Below, piece after piece: positions 1 through 8,265 of a stretch of DNA of 64,000 nucleotides. Positions within the stretch are counted from its first letter, which is position 1; every line of letters starts with the position of its first letter. Position numbers and translations under genes: made by a program. Under the pieces are notes generated by a model. The model made no database searches. It had not been told where the DNA came from and saw nothing but the letters and a program-made list of their open reading frames with translations. Source of the DNA: Xylanibacter brevis ATCC 19188. Its GTDB lineage: Bacteria; Bacteroidota; Bacteroidia; Bacteroidales; Bacteroidaceae. Location of the stretch: the NCBI RefSeq assembly GCF_000621725.1, contig NZ_JHXM01000004.1, positions 124,001 through 188,000 of the forward strand. Reading direction: 5' to 3'.

Positions 1-2
1 GC

Positions 3-1373
3 AGCCACGGTAAAAATGACATTCTGCACACCATCACCACTCTAACAGCTGAACGCGACGTACAGAAAGCCAATGCCGACAATGCTAACCGACAATGGGA
101 AGCACAGAAGGCTGAACAAGAGAGAACCATAGGCACACTGAAGGCAGAACAGGAAAAAGCCATCAGCCAGCTGAAGATAGAGCATGAGAAAGCCATCGGG
201 GCGCTGAAGGAGGAACATGAGAAGAACCTGAAAAGGCAACAGGAGTCTTTCGAACAACAGATAGCCACCTTGAAGCAGATGAACCAGGAACAGGTGAAAT
301 CGCAACTGGACCTGATCAAGGAACAGATGCAGACCACCTCGGAACGCGTATTGAAGTCGCGACAGGAGGAACTGGGAGCACAGAACCAGGAGCAGGTGTC
401 AAAGATCATTGACCCTCTGCAGAAGAGTCTGAAGGACATGCAAGAGGCCCTGAGCCGCAGCAAGGAGCAGCAGGCCGAGGCGCTGACCCGACTGGACGAA
501 AGCATCAAGCTGAACCTGCAGAAGAGCATGGCTATCGGTGAGACAGCCGACCGCCTGACACGTGCTTTAACCGGTGAGGTGAAGGTGCAAGGCAACTTTG
601 GAGAGCTGAAACTGAAGCAACTGCTGGAAGACCTGGAACTGAAAGAGGGCGAACAGTTTGACACTCAAGAGACACTGAAAGACAAGGATGGACGCAGCGC
701 CAAGGGTGACGATGGTCGCGGACTGATCCCCGACTTCATCCTGCACTTCCCCAACAACCGTCATGTGGTGGTTGACTCGAAGATGTCGCTCACCGACTAC
801 GAGCGCTATATGAATGCCGAGGATGGCTCGCCCGAAAAGAGTCAGTACCTGAAGGCACACATTGACAGCGTGAGGGCGCAGGTGAAACGACTGGCCAAGA
901 AGGAATACACCAAATATCTGCCCAGCGGCTACAACCGCCTGAACTTCGCCATCATGTACGTGCCCATCGAGGGCGCTCTGAACCTGGCGCTGCTGAACGA
1001 TGCCACCCTGTGGCGTGAGGCCTACGACCAAGGCGTCATGATACTGGGCCCGCAGACCATGTATATGAACCTTCGCGTGCTGGAGATGATGTGGACACAG
1101 GTGCGCCAACTGAAGAACCAGCAGACCATGATGGATGCCGCCAACACGGTGATAGACCGCGTTCAGGACTTTGGCATTCGCTTTATGGATGTGGAGTCGA
1201 GCATGAACGACACCATCAAGAAGATTAGCAAGCTGAAGATAACCACTGCCGAAAGTGGACCCAGCATCATCACAGCTGCCAGAAACCTGTTGAAGGCTGG
1301 AGCAATGGAAAACAAGAAGAAAAAGTCACTGACAGAAATGGACGACTCGCTGTTTATTGAAAACAACGAATAA
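3..1373 (+). CDS. rmuC: RmuC family protein, 5' end cut by window
   Basis: DNA recombination protein of the RmuC family, thought to limit aberrant recombination at inverted repeats. The reading frame is open back to base 3, so the true start lies outside the window; the ATG at 270 is internal to a long coiled coil rich in Glu, Gln and Lys. The RmuC domain follows (GNFGELKLKQLLEDL near base 593), with a PD-(D/E)XK-like core in which PDFILHF is followed by VVVDSKM, giving D and DxK ligands. The conserved block ILGPQTMYMNLRVLEM is intact and the protein ends about 17 bases before the MATE gene on the same strand. Family assignment is secure from these blocks; nuclease activity has been predicted for the family but I infer it here only from the motif. 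Confidence 0.93.
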   Translation, partial: SHGKNDILHTITTLTAERDVQKANADNANRQWEAQKAEQERTIGTLKAEQEKAISQLKIEHEKAIGALKEEHEKNLKRQQESFEQQIATLKQMNQEQVKSQLDLIKEQMQTTSERVLKSRQEELGAQNQEQVSKIIDPLQKSLKDMQEALSRSKEQQAEALTRLDESIKLNLQKSMAIGETADRLTRALTGEVKVQGNFGELKLKQLLEDLELKEGEQFDTQETLKDKDGRSAKGDDGRGLIPDFILHFPNNRHVVVDSKMSLTDYERYMNAEDGSPEKSQYLKAHIDSVRAQVKRLAKKEYTKYLPSGYNRLNFAIMYVPIEGALNLALLNDATLWREAYDQGVMILGPQTMYMNLRVLEMMWTQVRQLKNQQTMMDAANTVIDRVQDFGIRFMDVESSMNDTIKKISKLKITTAESGPSIITAARNLLKAGAMENKKKKSLTEMDDSLFIENNE

Positions 1374-1390
1374 ACGAAAAAAATACGATT

Positions 1391-2761
1391 TTGAAAAGCA
1401 AGGACCTCTTAGCTTATATTCGCGAAGGCCGCACCATGACACAACAGGAGAAGTTGCGCCTCATTGTGCAGTTGTCTATCCCCTCTATCCTGGCGCAGAT
1501 TTCCGCCACCGTCATGTTCATCATCGACGCTGCCATGGTGGGACATCTGGGTGCTCGTGCTACAGCAGCCATCGGTCTGGTAGAGACCACCACCTGGTTG
1601 CTAGGTGGTATCTCGTCGGCTGTGTCGATGGGCTTTTCCGTTCAGGTGGCCCACTTCATTGGTGCCAACGACTTTGAGAGTGCCCGTAGGGTGTTGCGCC
1701 AATCGTTGGTATGCGCTTTTTCCTGGAGCGTATGTCTCTCCCTGATATGCGTTGCCATCCACAGCTACCTGCCCTATTGGCTGGGCGGAAGCGAAGAGAT
1801 AGCGCACGATGCCTCCATGTATTTCATGCTCATTGGCGTGTTTGGCATCTTCTTCCAGATGGAAGGCCTGGCTGGTTCGATGTTGAAATGTTCGGGCAAC
1901 ATGAAGATTCCTTCCATTCTAAACATCACCATGTGCGTGATGGACGTGGTCTTCAACTACCTATTTATATATATACTGCAATTGGGCGTCATGGGTGCAG
2001 CACTTGGCACCGGCATGGCCATGCTGATAACTGCCGTGCTGATGCTCTATTTCCTATTGGTGCGTAGCGACATGCTTCGGCTGAAAGGAAATCCCGGCAC
2101 CTTCAAACCCAATGGCGACACCATTAGAACTGCTATTAAGATTGGTGCCCCCATGGGACTGCAACACCTGTTGATGGGTGGCGCACAGATTGTGAGCACC
2201 ATTATCGTGGCACCTCTTGGCACCATCGCCATTGCAGCCAACTCACTGGCCATCACGGTGGAAAGTCTCTGTTATATGCCTGGCTATGGCATTGCTGAGG
2301 CCGCTACCACACTGGTAGGACAAGGCATTGGCGCCGGACAGCGCGTGCTGACGCGCTCGTTTGCCAATCTGTCTGTCATGCTGGGCATCGGTGTGATGAC
2401 CGTCATGGGTGTTATGATGTGGATCTTCTCGCCCGAACTGATGGGCATCCTCTCACCTGTCGAGGAAATCATCAACGAAGGAACACGTGCCCTGCGCATC
2501 GAGGCGTGGGCAGAACCGATGTTTGCAGCAGCCATCGTGTGCAATGGTGTGTTTATAGGCGCTGGCGATACCTTAAAGCCTGCCATCATGAGTCTCTGCT
2601 CTATGTGGGGCGTCCGCCTGACACTGGCATGGTGGTTGGCACGCGACTATGGTTTGCGAGGCTTCTGGACAGCCATGGCCATCGAACTGACCTTCCGTGG
2701 CAGCATCTTCTTGGCACGCATGCGATATGGAAAGTGGAACACCAAGAAACTGACTCACTGA
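1391..2761 (+). CDS. MATE family multidrug/Na+ antiporter
   Basis: Inner-membrane exporter of the MATE family, which expels cationic compounds in exchange for Na+ or H+. About twelve hydrophobic segments are visible, and the opening PSILAQISATVMFIIDAAMVG and the repeat-like second half IGAPMGLQHLLMGGAQ match the two MATE halves. The length of 456 residues is usual. I use the TTG at 1391 because Bacteroidales members carry the extra N-terminal stretch DLLAYIREGRTM; the first ATG is at 1436 and cannot be excluded. It follows rmuC by 17 bases and may be cotranscribed with it. A strong hairpin 26 bases after the stop ends the unit. The substrate cannot be read from the sequence. Confidence 0.93.
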   Translation: MKSKDLLAYIREGRTMTQQEKLRLIVQLSIPSILAQISATVMFIIDAAMVGHLGARATAAIGLVETTTWLLGGISSAVSMGFSVQVAHFIGANDFESARRVLRQSLVCAFSWSVCLSLICVAIHSYLPYWLGGSEEIAHDASMYFMLIGVFGIFFQMEGLAGSMLKCSGNMKIPSILNITMCVMDVVFNYLFIYILQLGVMGAALGTGMAMLITAVLMLYFLLVRSDMLRLKGNPGTFKPNGDTIRTAIKIGAPMGLQHLLMGGAQIVSTIIVAPLGTIAIAANSLAITVESLCYMPGYGIAEAATTLVGQGIGAGQRVLTRSFANLSVMLGIGVMTVMGVMMWIFSPELMGILSPVEEIINEGTRALRIEAWAEPMFAAAIVCNGVFIGAGDTLKPAIMSLCSMWGVRLTLAWWLARDYGLRGFWTAMAIELTFRGSIFLARMRYGKWNTKKLTH

Positions 2762-2786
2762 AAAATACACAAATAGCACAAATAGA

Positions 2787-2826
2787 GAAGTGCAGCCTTC
2801 GGGTCACTACCCTGAGGCTGCACTTC
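2787..2826. terminator. Rho-independent-type hairpin after the MATE gene
   Basis: Perfect 12-bp stem (GAAGTGCAGCCT at 2787-2798 with its complement at 2815-2826), extended by a GGG/CCC inner pair. It lies just after the MATE stop and also at the end of a leftward transcript from the promoter at 3069-3076, so it may serve both strands. The U-run is poor on both sides. Confidence 0.7.
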
Positions 2827-3068
2827 ACAGATATTAATAACTAAAAACCTTTTCTAACTTGTTACCCTTTCTTACAATCTTTCTATTTACCTTTACTAAT
2901 ACCTTCTTGAAAACCTTACTAACAATCTATTTACTAACCTTAATCAAACTAAACTACTGAATTTCTTTTTTCTTTGCTTTCTCTACGCCTTTCACAAGGC
3001 CCCTGATTAATCTTTTTTACCTTAACTAATTACCTTATTGAAGATCTCTTTGTTTTCTTTTGACGATG
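2827..3068 (-). ncRNA. Candidate small non-coding RNA, ATG-free
   Basis: Between MATE and ksgA there are about 240 bases without a gene. Read on the minus strand, they begin right after a TACCTTTG -7 box (3076 down to 3069) and run to the hairpin at 2787-2826. The stretch has no ATG in any frame on that strand, is strongly purine rich, and repeats short variants of UUAGUAAGGU many times. A small hairpin GGGGCCUU...AAGGC sits near 2990-3005. This promoter - ATG-free body - hairpin arrangement suggests a free RNA of about 280 nt rather than a peptide or a leader, since no gene follows. I cannot assign it to a known RNA family. A 23-base gap to the nearest upstream TTTG is longer than usual, which weakens the promoter call. 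Confidence 0.45.
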
Positions 3069-3147
3069 CAAAGGTAGGCATTATTCCAATATGTTGTATC
3101 AAAAATAATGCGATAAAATGAAAAAAAGGGCTTCTTATTGACGCAAA

Positions 3148-3945
3148 TCAAGCATTTGTGTTCGCACACAATACTTTTTCCACCAAATTAGTCAATTCCA
3201 CAAACTGTGAAATGGTCAGCTGTTCGGGGCGCAAAGTTGCAAACTCAGATGCGTTAATGATAGACATATCTGGCAACATCTGCTTTAGCGAAACGCGCAG
3301 CATCTTACGACGCTGGTTGAACGATGTCTTCACCACACGCTTAAACAAGTTCTCGTCGCATCCCAATCGTTGCACCTTATTGCGTGTCATACGGATTACG
3401 GCACTTTGCACTTTGGGAGGCGGATTGAACACACCGGGTTCTACGGTGAAGAGGTATTCTACATCGTACCAAGCCTGAATCAGTACCGAAAGAATGCCAT
3501 ACTGCTTATTGCCAGGCTCTGAAGCAATGCGCAATGCCACCTCTCGCTGTATCATACCAGTACAACAGGGGATGAGATCGCGGTTGTCTATCATCTTAAA
3601 GAATATCTGCGATGAGATATCGTAGGGATAGTTGCCCGTCAGCACAAACTGGTTGCCGCCAAACACCTCTCGCAAGTCCATACGAAGGAAGTCCTCGCCA
3701 AGGATATTCTCGCGCAACTTGGGGAAATGCTCGTTCAAATATTCCACCGATTCGCGGTCTATCTCCACCACTTTAAAGGGACGTGGCTTCTCTACCAGGT
3801 ACTGCGTCATGACGCCCATACCCGGGCCAACTTCCAAAACGGGAATATCAGGACAAGCATCTACCGTGTCGGCGATGCGCTTAGCTATCGAGAGGTCAGT
3901 CAGGAAATGCTGACCAAGATTCTTTTTGGGTCTAACTTGCTTCAT
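3148..3945 (-). CDS. ksgA: 16S rRNA dimethyladenosine transferase (RsmA/KsgA)
   Basis: S-adenosylmethionine-dependent enzyme that dimethylates the two adjacent adenosines in helix 45 of 16S rRNA during small-subunit assembly. The N-terminal KKNLGQHFL (residues 8-15) and SAM-binding VLEVGPGMG (36-44) are typical; the catalytic motif reads NYPY at 105-108 where many members have NLPY. The 265-residue length from the ATG at 3945 is normal. An upstream in-frame start adds seven residues but would lie inside the promoter, so the internal ATG is preferred. A canonical Bacteroidetes promoter ends 8 bases before this ATG, so the message has almost no leader. Confidence 0.96.
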   Translation of the reverse strand: MKQVRPKKNLGQHFLTDLSIAKRIADTVDACPDIPVLEVGPGMGVMTQYLVEKPRPFKVVEIDRESVEYLNEHFPKLRENILGEDFLRMDLREVFGGNQFVLTGNYPYDISSQIFFKMIDNRDLIPCCTGMIQREVALRIASEPGNKQYGILSVLIQAWYDVEYLFTVEPGVFNPPPKVQSAVIRMTRNKVQRLGCDENLFKRVVKTSFNQRRKMLRVSLKQMLPDMSIINASEFATLRPEQLTISQFVELTNLVEKVLCANTNA

Positions 3946-3952
3946 TTGTATG

Positions 3953-3984
3953 CAAAGATAGTGCAAATTGAGCGAAAAACCAAA
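3953..3984 (-). promoter_or_regulatory. ksgA promoter (TTTG-N20-TATCTTTG)
   Basis: On the minus strand TATCTTTG (3960 to 3953) lies 20 bases after TTTG (3984 to 3981), the spacing expected for the primary sigma factor of Bacteroidetes. The ATG follows 7 bases after the last G, so transcription should start at or next to the start codon. Confidence 0.75.
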
Positions 3985-4065
3985 TGTTTTTGAGTTTTTC
4001 CGAAATGCAGCCTATCTTCGAGCGCAGCTCAGAGATAGTGCAAATTGAGTGAAAATCCAAATGAA
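3955..4065. repeat. Intergenic repeat with two copies of a ~30-base unit
   Basis: The stretch GATAGTGCAAATTGAG plus a further ~15 bases (to CCAAATG) occurs at about 3957-3986 and again, with three differences, at about 4033-4062. Between them lie GCAGCCTATCTTCG and the short palindrome GAGCGCAGCTC (about 4019-4029). The left copy contains the ksgA promoter elements. I recall similar GAGCGCAGCTC-containing intergenic units from Bacteroidales genomes, but this is memory rather than a search result. Confidence 0.6.
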
Positions 4066-4105
4066 AACAAAAAAACTCTCATGCACCGTGTTGGTACATG
4101 AGAGT
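4066..4105 (-). terminator. Terminator of the lipoprotein gene
   Basis: Nine-bp stem ACTCTCATG (4075-4083) with CATGAGAGT (4097-4105), extended by ACC/GGT, followed on the minus strand by a run of seven T. It lies 23 bases past the stop of the leftward lipoprotein gene. Confidence 0.85.
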
Positions 4106-4128
4106 GTATTGTTACTCTTGATAAGAGA

Positions 4129-4629
4129 CTATTTGCTAAATTTTTCTTCCAACAGCTGTACAAGAACTCTCCTAGCATCCTGAGGAGTATCACAACGTAC
4201 CATCTCCATCACGTCGCTATTGCCCTCTTCCAGATAACGTCTGATTTTGAGCGAATTTCCATTGAGGCTCAGAATATCTGCCTTCATCTGTTGTTCCTCG
4301 CCCTCGTATCCATCAAGTGTCATAACTACAGTACCTTTAGACAATACCCAAGTCATATCATAGCCTTCTTCCTCTATTTGCCAGTTATTCTTCGACTTAG
4401 CCTTGTATTGATCAAACATACAATAGCCATTAGGCTCAAAGTTGATAGAGAATACGTTAATCTTCGTGTCGTTGTTCTCATCAATACCGTACCAACAGCC
4501 AATGATTTGATCGGCAGTGATAGATGCATTGCCGCCACCTTCTTCGTCATCATCGTCACAAGCAACGAAAGCCATTGAACCAAATACCATGCAGAGCATG
4601 AGACCCATTAAATAGAAATACTTCTTCAT
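4129..4629 (-). CDS. Surface-type lipoprotein, lipocalin-like size
   Basis: Secreted lipoprotein of 166 residues with unknown function. The signal peptide ends in a FVAC lipobox with the cysteine at residue 24, followed at once by DDDDEEGG, the kind of acidic tract that directs Bacteroidetes lipoproteins to the cell surface. The mature part (ADQIIGCWYGIDEN ... NFEPNGYCMFDQY ... TVVMTLDGYEG) has the alternating pattern of small lipocalin-like beta-barrels, an inference only. The ATG at 4629 is chosen over an in-frame start 59 codons upstream because it opens the signal peptide and lies 50 bases after a TATATTTG box (4686 to 4679). Its signal peptide is nearly identical to that of the gene at 7550-8059, so the two are probably duplicates flanking the BspA-like gene. 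Confidence 0.8.
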   Translation of the reverse strand: MKKYFYLMGLMLCMVFGSMAFVACDDDDEEGGGNASITADQIIGCWYGIDENNDTKINVFSINFEPNGYCMFDQYKAKSKNNWQIEEEGYDMTWVLSKGTVVMTLDGYEGEEQQMKADILSLNGNSLKIRRYLEEGNSDVMEMVRCDTPQDARRVLVQLLEEKFSK

Positions 4630-4678
4630 AATGATTAAATTGATTAAGTTAATAAAAATAAATTTAAGTTTTGTAGTG

Positions 4679-4686
4679 CAAATATA
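4679..4686 (-). promoter_or_regulatory. -7 box of the lipoprotein gene (TATATTTG)
   Basis: TATATTTG on the minus strand, 50 bases before the ATG at 4629. With the terminator just upstream, it makes this gene a unit separate from the BspA-like gene. Confidence 0.6.
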
Positions 4687-4748
4687 AGCAGAAGAAAGGA
4701 AATGGCAAAATAAAAAAGGAACTTTTTTCAACTTTTCCTCAAAAAAGC

Positions 4749-4778
4749 GGGTTTTCACGCTTTTTTGCATGAAAACCC
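4749..4778 (-). terminator. Terminator of the BspA-like gene
   Basis: Nine-bp stem GGGTTTTCA (4749-4757) with TGAAAACCC (4770-4778) lies 25 bases past the stop of the leftward LRR gene. A T-rich stretch follows on the minus strand. Confidence 0.7.
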
Positions 4779-4802
4779 ACCCAAAACATTTAATCCATCT
4801 TA

Positions 4803-7520
4803 TCATTTCACTATAACCTTTTCCATTCTACCGTCAGCACGACGAACAATGTTCAAGCCCTGTTGAACACCGCCGAGACGACGACCATCAGCAGAGAAGG
4901 CCTCCTGAACTGCGGCAGCTGACTGCTGCTGAACACTGATGCCATTCACCTGGATAGGTGCTACCTGCATACTATAGATGAATATGCTGTTCTCTGCTTT
5001 CTGTTCTGGAACCATGCGTTTCACATAGCGACGGGCATTGGGACCCTGTGAGAATTCCTCCTCGTCGTAGCCATTGATAGCCTCACCTACAGAGTAAATA
5101 TATAAATAGGTGGAAGCATCGATGTCGTAATTGACAGTAATCTCACCCTTGTTGGCCTGTTTGAAGAGCTCTGCGGCATTAGCGCCAACCTTCACAGCCA
5201 ACTGACGGTCACCTGTAGTCTTGGTGGTAACAGTTACCTTGCCATTACCAGCAGCCAACTCTACTACTAGACCATTGAAGTTATTGGCAAGAGCAGCAGA
5301 CAGGTCGGATGCTTGAGCAATGTTCTCCATAGCCAAATCGGTGATGACAGACTGCAGCACGATGGCTTGTTCATCAGCATCGAAGTGGTCACCGCTCAAA
5401 GTATCGAGTGTCACATAGATGTTATCAATAACCGCATTAGTAAGGTCGGTCTCCTCTGTTACCTCAGCAAAGGTTGTCGTAGTAGCCTCAACCACGGGTT
5501 CTACCTTTTCTACAGTAATAGGCTCTTCCTCGATGATGTTCTTAAAGAGGCTCCAAACGGCATCTGCCTGATACTTAGCCTTTGTTCCTGCAGGCACATA
5601 AAGTTTGGTATTCTCGAACATATCCTCATTGAACGCATAGACATCATTCTCCTCATCTTTCCAATTCTTCACCTGCTCCTTCTTGGCAATGCCGGCAGGT
5701 TCCGTAATCTCAGAAATGATACTTCCCACCTGAACCGGCATTCTGGTGAACGGATTTTGGAAAGCGTCAACCTCAATAGATTTCAGATCCTTGGGCAAAG
5801 TGATACTCTTCAGCTGAACACCTTGGATGGCAGAGCTGGCAATCACTTTTGTTGAAGCAGGAATGGTAGAGATGTCACAACCGTAAACCAGAGTATCGCC
5901 TACTGTAGTCATAATGACATTACAATTGTCGCGAGAATCATAGCGCGGGTTATTCTTGGAAACAGCAATACGCTTCAGAGTGCTTGAAGAAGGATTACCC
6001 CACTCTAAGTCCATGCGACCTACGCCATTAAGACACTGAGAGTCAAACTCCTTGATACCTCCAGGCAGAGTGAAACTCTCCAATGGATTGAAAGCGAGAG
6101 CGTTAACACGCATTTCCTCCAAACCATCAGGCAGTTCAACGCGTGAGAGTTGCAGGTTGCGAGCAATAGCTGCCGCATCAAGCAGTTTCACGTTTGAAGG
6201 CAATATCAACTCCTTCACGTTAGGGCAACCAAACCAGCAGTAACCTCCGATAGAGTCGAGCTGGCATCCCTCGGCAAATTCGAACTCATCAATTTGAGAA
6301 TAGCGGAAAGCCGTCCAGTCAATATAGCGTACAGTGCTTGGAATCACCATCTTACCCTTCAGCGAAGAATTATCGGCGAAACAGTTAGAACCGATATACT
6401 TCAATCCTTCCGGCAGATCGATATGCTCCAACGAGCCTGTCGACATGAAGGCCTGCTGCATAAGACTATCAATGGTATTGGGCAGGTAGATATTGGTGAG
6501 TTCCATATCGCTGTCAAAAGCCCATCCGTCAACACCTGTGACAGTATAGGTTCCCCAATCCTTATGCGTTACAGTCTGTGGCACGCGAATCGTCTCACGG
6601 TCGTAGTTGCCATGATAAATCCATCCACCATTCAGCACGGGTACGCCTGTGAGGAAGACACTTCCTGGACGATGAACCTTATAGTAGAGCCAGATACCAT
6701 CATCGTTCTTCACACGGAAATCTACCCAATCCAAATAGTCAAGATTTTCATAGACCGTCTTACCAAACATATCATAATCGGAAACCTCCATCATCGTTGG
6801 GAAGTCTTTCCACACGTCGGCAGCCTGGAAGCGATTAGTAAAGGTCTCAGGAATCTCGAGAATCACATTGGTCTTGTCGAAGCCAAGTGACGAAGCATCC
6901 ATACATACTGGCGGACGACGGCGAGCAACCTTTACATTCATCATAGCATCGCAACCATTGAACATATTAACTTCGAGTGTATCAACATTGCCCAGACGGA
7001 TATGTTCCAGTTTCTTCATACCAGCAAAAGCGCCAGCCTTGTCCTGATAGATGCGGCCAGACAGTTCCATCGTGGTCAGATTCGTTGCGCCTGCGAAACT
7101 GCTAAGTCCCTGTGCGTTATCTGTAAGATGTACATAGCCACCAATAACTAGGCGGGTAAGGGCGGTACACCCCTCAAAGACATCCTTTCCAATGGTTGTG
7201 ACACCACTTGGAATTGAGACCGACGTCAGATTTGTACAATTATAGAAAGCCTTATCGCCAATAGCGCTCAAGAAGAAATAGGTATCGTACTCATCTTCCT
7301 CGTTTACTTTGAAATAGAAGTAATCGGGCAAGGCTATACTTCCGGAATATTCTGGTGAAACCAAGTTTCCGGAACCGTCAGTTGGGCATATCAGCGTAGC
7401 TTGCTTTGTATCAGGATCAAGTTCGTAGTAGAATCCCTGATATTCTTTCTGAAAAGCCCAAGCTGTGCTACTGGCCATCAAGGCCAGTAGCGACAGAATG
7501 GATCTATTGAACGTTTTCAT
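4803..7520 (-). CDS. BspA-type leucine-rich repeat secreted protein
   Basis: Secreted protein of about 905 residues. A signal peptide ends at SSTAWA. Leucine-rich repeats of the BspA type (IGDKAFYNCTNLTSVSIPSG, then ITLPKDLKSIEVDAFQNP and similar) occupy roughly residues 65-210 and 300-600; such proteins in oral and gut Bacteroidetes bind host matrix proteins or other bacteria. Past residue 700 comes a non-LRR segment and a tail, SADGRRLGGVQQGLNIVRR, ending DGRMEKVIVK. This resembles the short C-terminal tails of many Prevotella secreted proteins, related to type IX secretion signals; export by that route is my inference. The ATG at 7520 opens the signal peptide; a TTG three codons upstream is less likely. 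It begins 29 bases after the upstream lipoprotein gene and probably shares its message. Confidence 0.9.
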   Translation of the reverse strand: MKTFNRSILSLLALMASSTAWAFQKEYQGFYYELDPDTKQATLICPTDGSGNLVSPEYSGSIALPDYFYFKVNEEDEYDTYFFLSAIGDKAFYNCTNLTSVSIPSGVTTIGKDVFEGCTALTRLVIGGYVHLTDNAQGLSSFAGATNLTTMELSGRIYQDKAGAFAGMKKLEHIRLGNVDTLEVNMFNGCDAMMNVKVARRRPPVCMDASSLGFDKTNVILEIPETFTNRFQAADVWKDFPTMMEVSDYDMFGKTVYENLDYLDWVDFRVKNDDGIWLYYKVHRPGSVFLTGVPVLNGGWIYHGNYDRETIRVPQTVTHKDWGTYTVTGVDGWAFDSDMELTNIYLPNTIDSLMQQAFMSTGSLEHIDLPEGLKYIGSNCFADNSSLKGKMVIPSTVRYIDWTAFRYSQIDEFEFAEGCQLDSIGGYCWFGCPNVKELILPSNVKLLDAAAIARNLQLSRVELPDGLEEMRVNALAFNPLESFTLPGGIKEFDSQCLNGVGRMDLEWGNPSSSTLKRIAVSKNNPRYDSRDNCNVIMTTVGDTLVYGCDISTIPASTKVIASSAIQGVQLKSITLPKDLKSIEVDAFQNPFTRMPVQVGSIISEITEPAGIAKKEQVKNWKDEENDVYAFNEDMFENTKLYVPAGTKAKYQADAVWSLFKNIIEEEPITVEKVEPVVEATTTTFAEVTEETDLTNAVIDNIYVTLDTLSGDHFDADEQAIVLQSVITDLAMENIAQASDLSAALANNFNGLVVELAAGNGKVTVTTKTTGDRQLAVKVGANAAELFKQANKGEITVNYDIDASTYLYIYSVGEAINGYDEEEFSQGPNARRYVKRMVPEQKAENSIFIYSMQVAPIQVNGISVQQQSAAAVQEAFSADGRRLGGVQQGLNIVRRADGRMEKVIVK

Positions 7521-7549
7521 AGGTGTCAATAAATTAAGATTCGATATTA

Positions 7550-8059
7550 TTATTTCTTATAGAAGGGACCTTCCTCATTCCAACCCTGTCGGCCGCCGCC
7601 TGCGTCATAATAACGTTTGATGAACATGCCAACATTACCCTCTTCAGGATACATAATCTCGCACTCATCAATCTCTGGATCTTCCATTGTATTTTCAAAA
7701 GTCTCACCATGTTCTTTCATGATGCGAGTAGTCCAGGTGATAGTCAACTTCAGACCATCCAGGACAAAAGTGCCCTTTTCTATGTCCTCGAATACCTGAT
7801 CGTCCCAGCTATCGCGATTATAATGGGTGCAGGTTCCATTAGCATTGAAAATATATCCAGCTGCATGGTGTCCCTCTTCATGCTGGAGCATATCAGGCTC
7901 ACCCCAAATCCACTCACCAATCAGACGGTTGCCGGCATACTTTCCTTCTGTAATCACACCTGTACCATTGTCATCATCATCATCGCCACAAGCCACAAAA
8001 GCCATCGATCCAATAATCATGCAAAACATGATACTCATTAGGTAGAAATACTTCTTCAT
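7550..8059 (-). CDS. Surface-type lipoprotein, paralogue of 4129-4629
   Basis: Lipoprotein of 169 residues and unknown function. The first 24 residues (MKKYFYLMSIMFCM ... FVAC) differ from the 4129-4629 protein at only a few positions, and the cysteine is followed by GDDDDDNG, a surface-export type of tract. The mature parts keep a common layout (an early RLIGEWIWGEP versus QIIGCWYGID, then FNANGTC versus FEPNGYC) but have diverged strongly. This is the first gene of a leftward unit with the BspA-like gene; a TAACTTTG box lies at 8113 to 8106. It may act with the LRR protein at the surface, which is inferred only from adjacency. Confidence 0.8.
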   Translation of the reverse strand: MKKYFYLMSIMFCMIIGSMAFVACGDDDDDNGTGVITEGKYAGNRLIGEWIWGEPDMLQHEEGHHAAGYIFNANGTCTHYNRDSWDDQVFEDIEKGTFVLDGLKLTITWTTRIMKEHGETFENTMEDPEIDECEIMYPEEGNVGMFIKRYYDAGGGRQGWNEEGPFYKK

Positions 8060-8265
8060 AATCTTACTATTTTAGAATTAAACATAAATAAAGATTTTTC
8101 TACTGCAAAGTTAAAAACATTTAATCAATATCACTATAACGTATTCGCAGAACGTTTTCCCATATTCAAAGAGATACAATTCATAATCTCAAAAATACAT
8201 TGCATTTTCACATTTTTCCCGATAAAGACATTGTTTCTTCATTCATTTTATCTAACTTTGCATGT
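8060..8265. promoter_or_regulatory. Divergent promoter region, lipoprotein operon and AraC-type gene
   Basis: Leftward TAACTTTG (8113 to 8106) serves the lipoprotein gene with a leader of about 50 bases. Rightward TAACTTTG (8253-8260) ends 5 bases before the ATG at 8266, so that message is almost leaderless. The bases between are AT-rich with no further gene. Confidence 0.65.
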
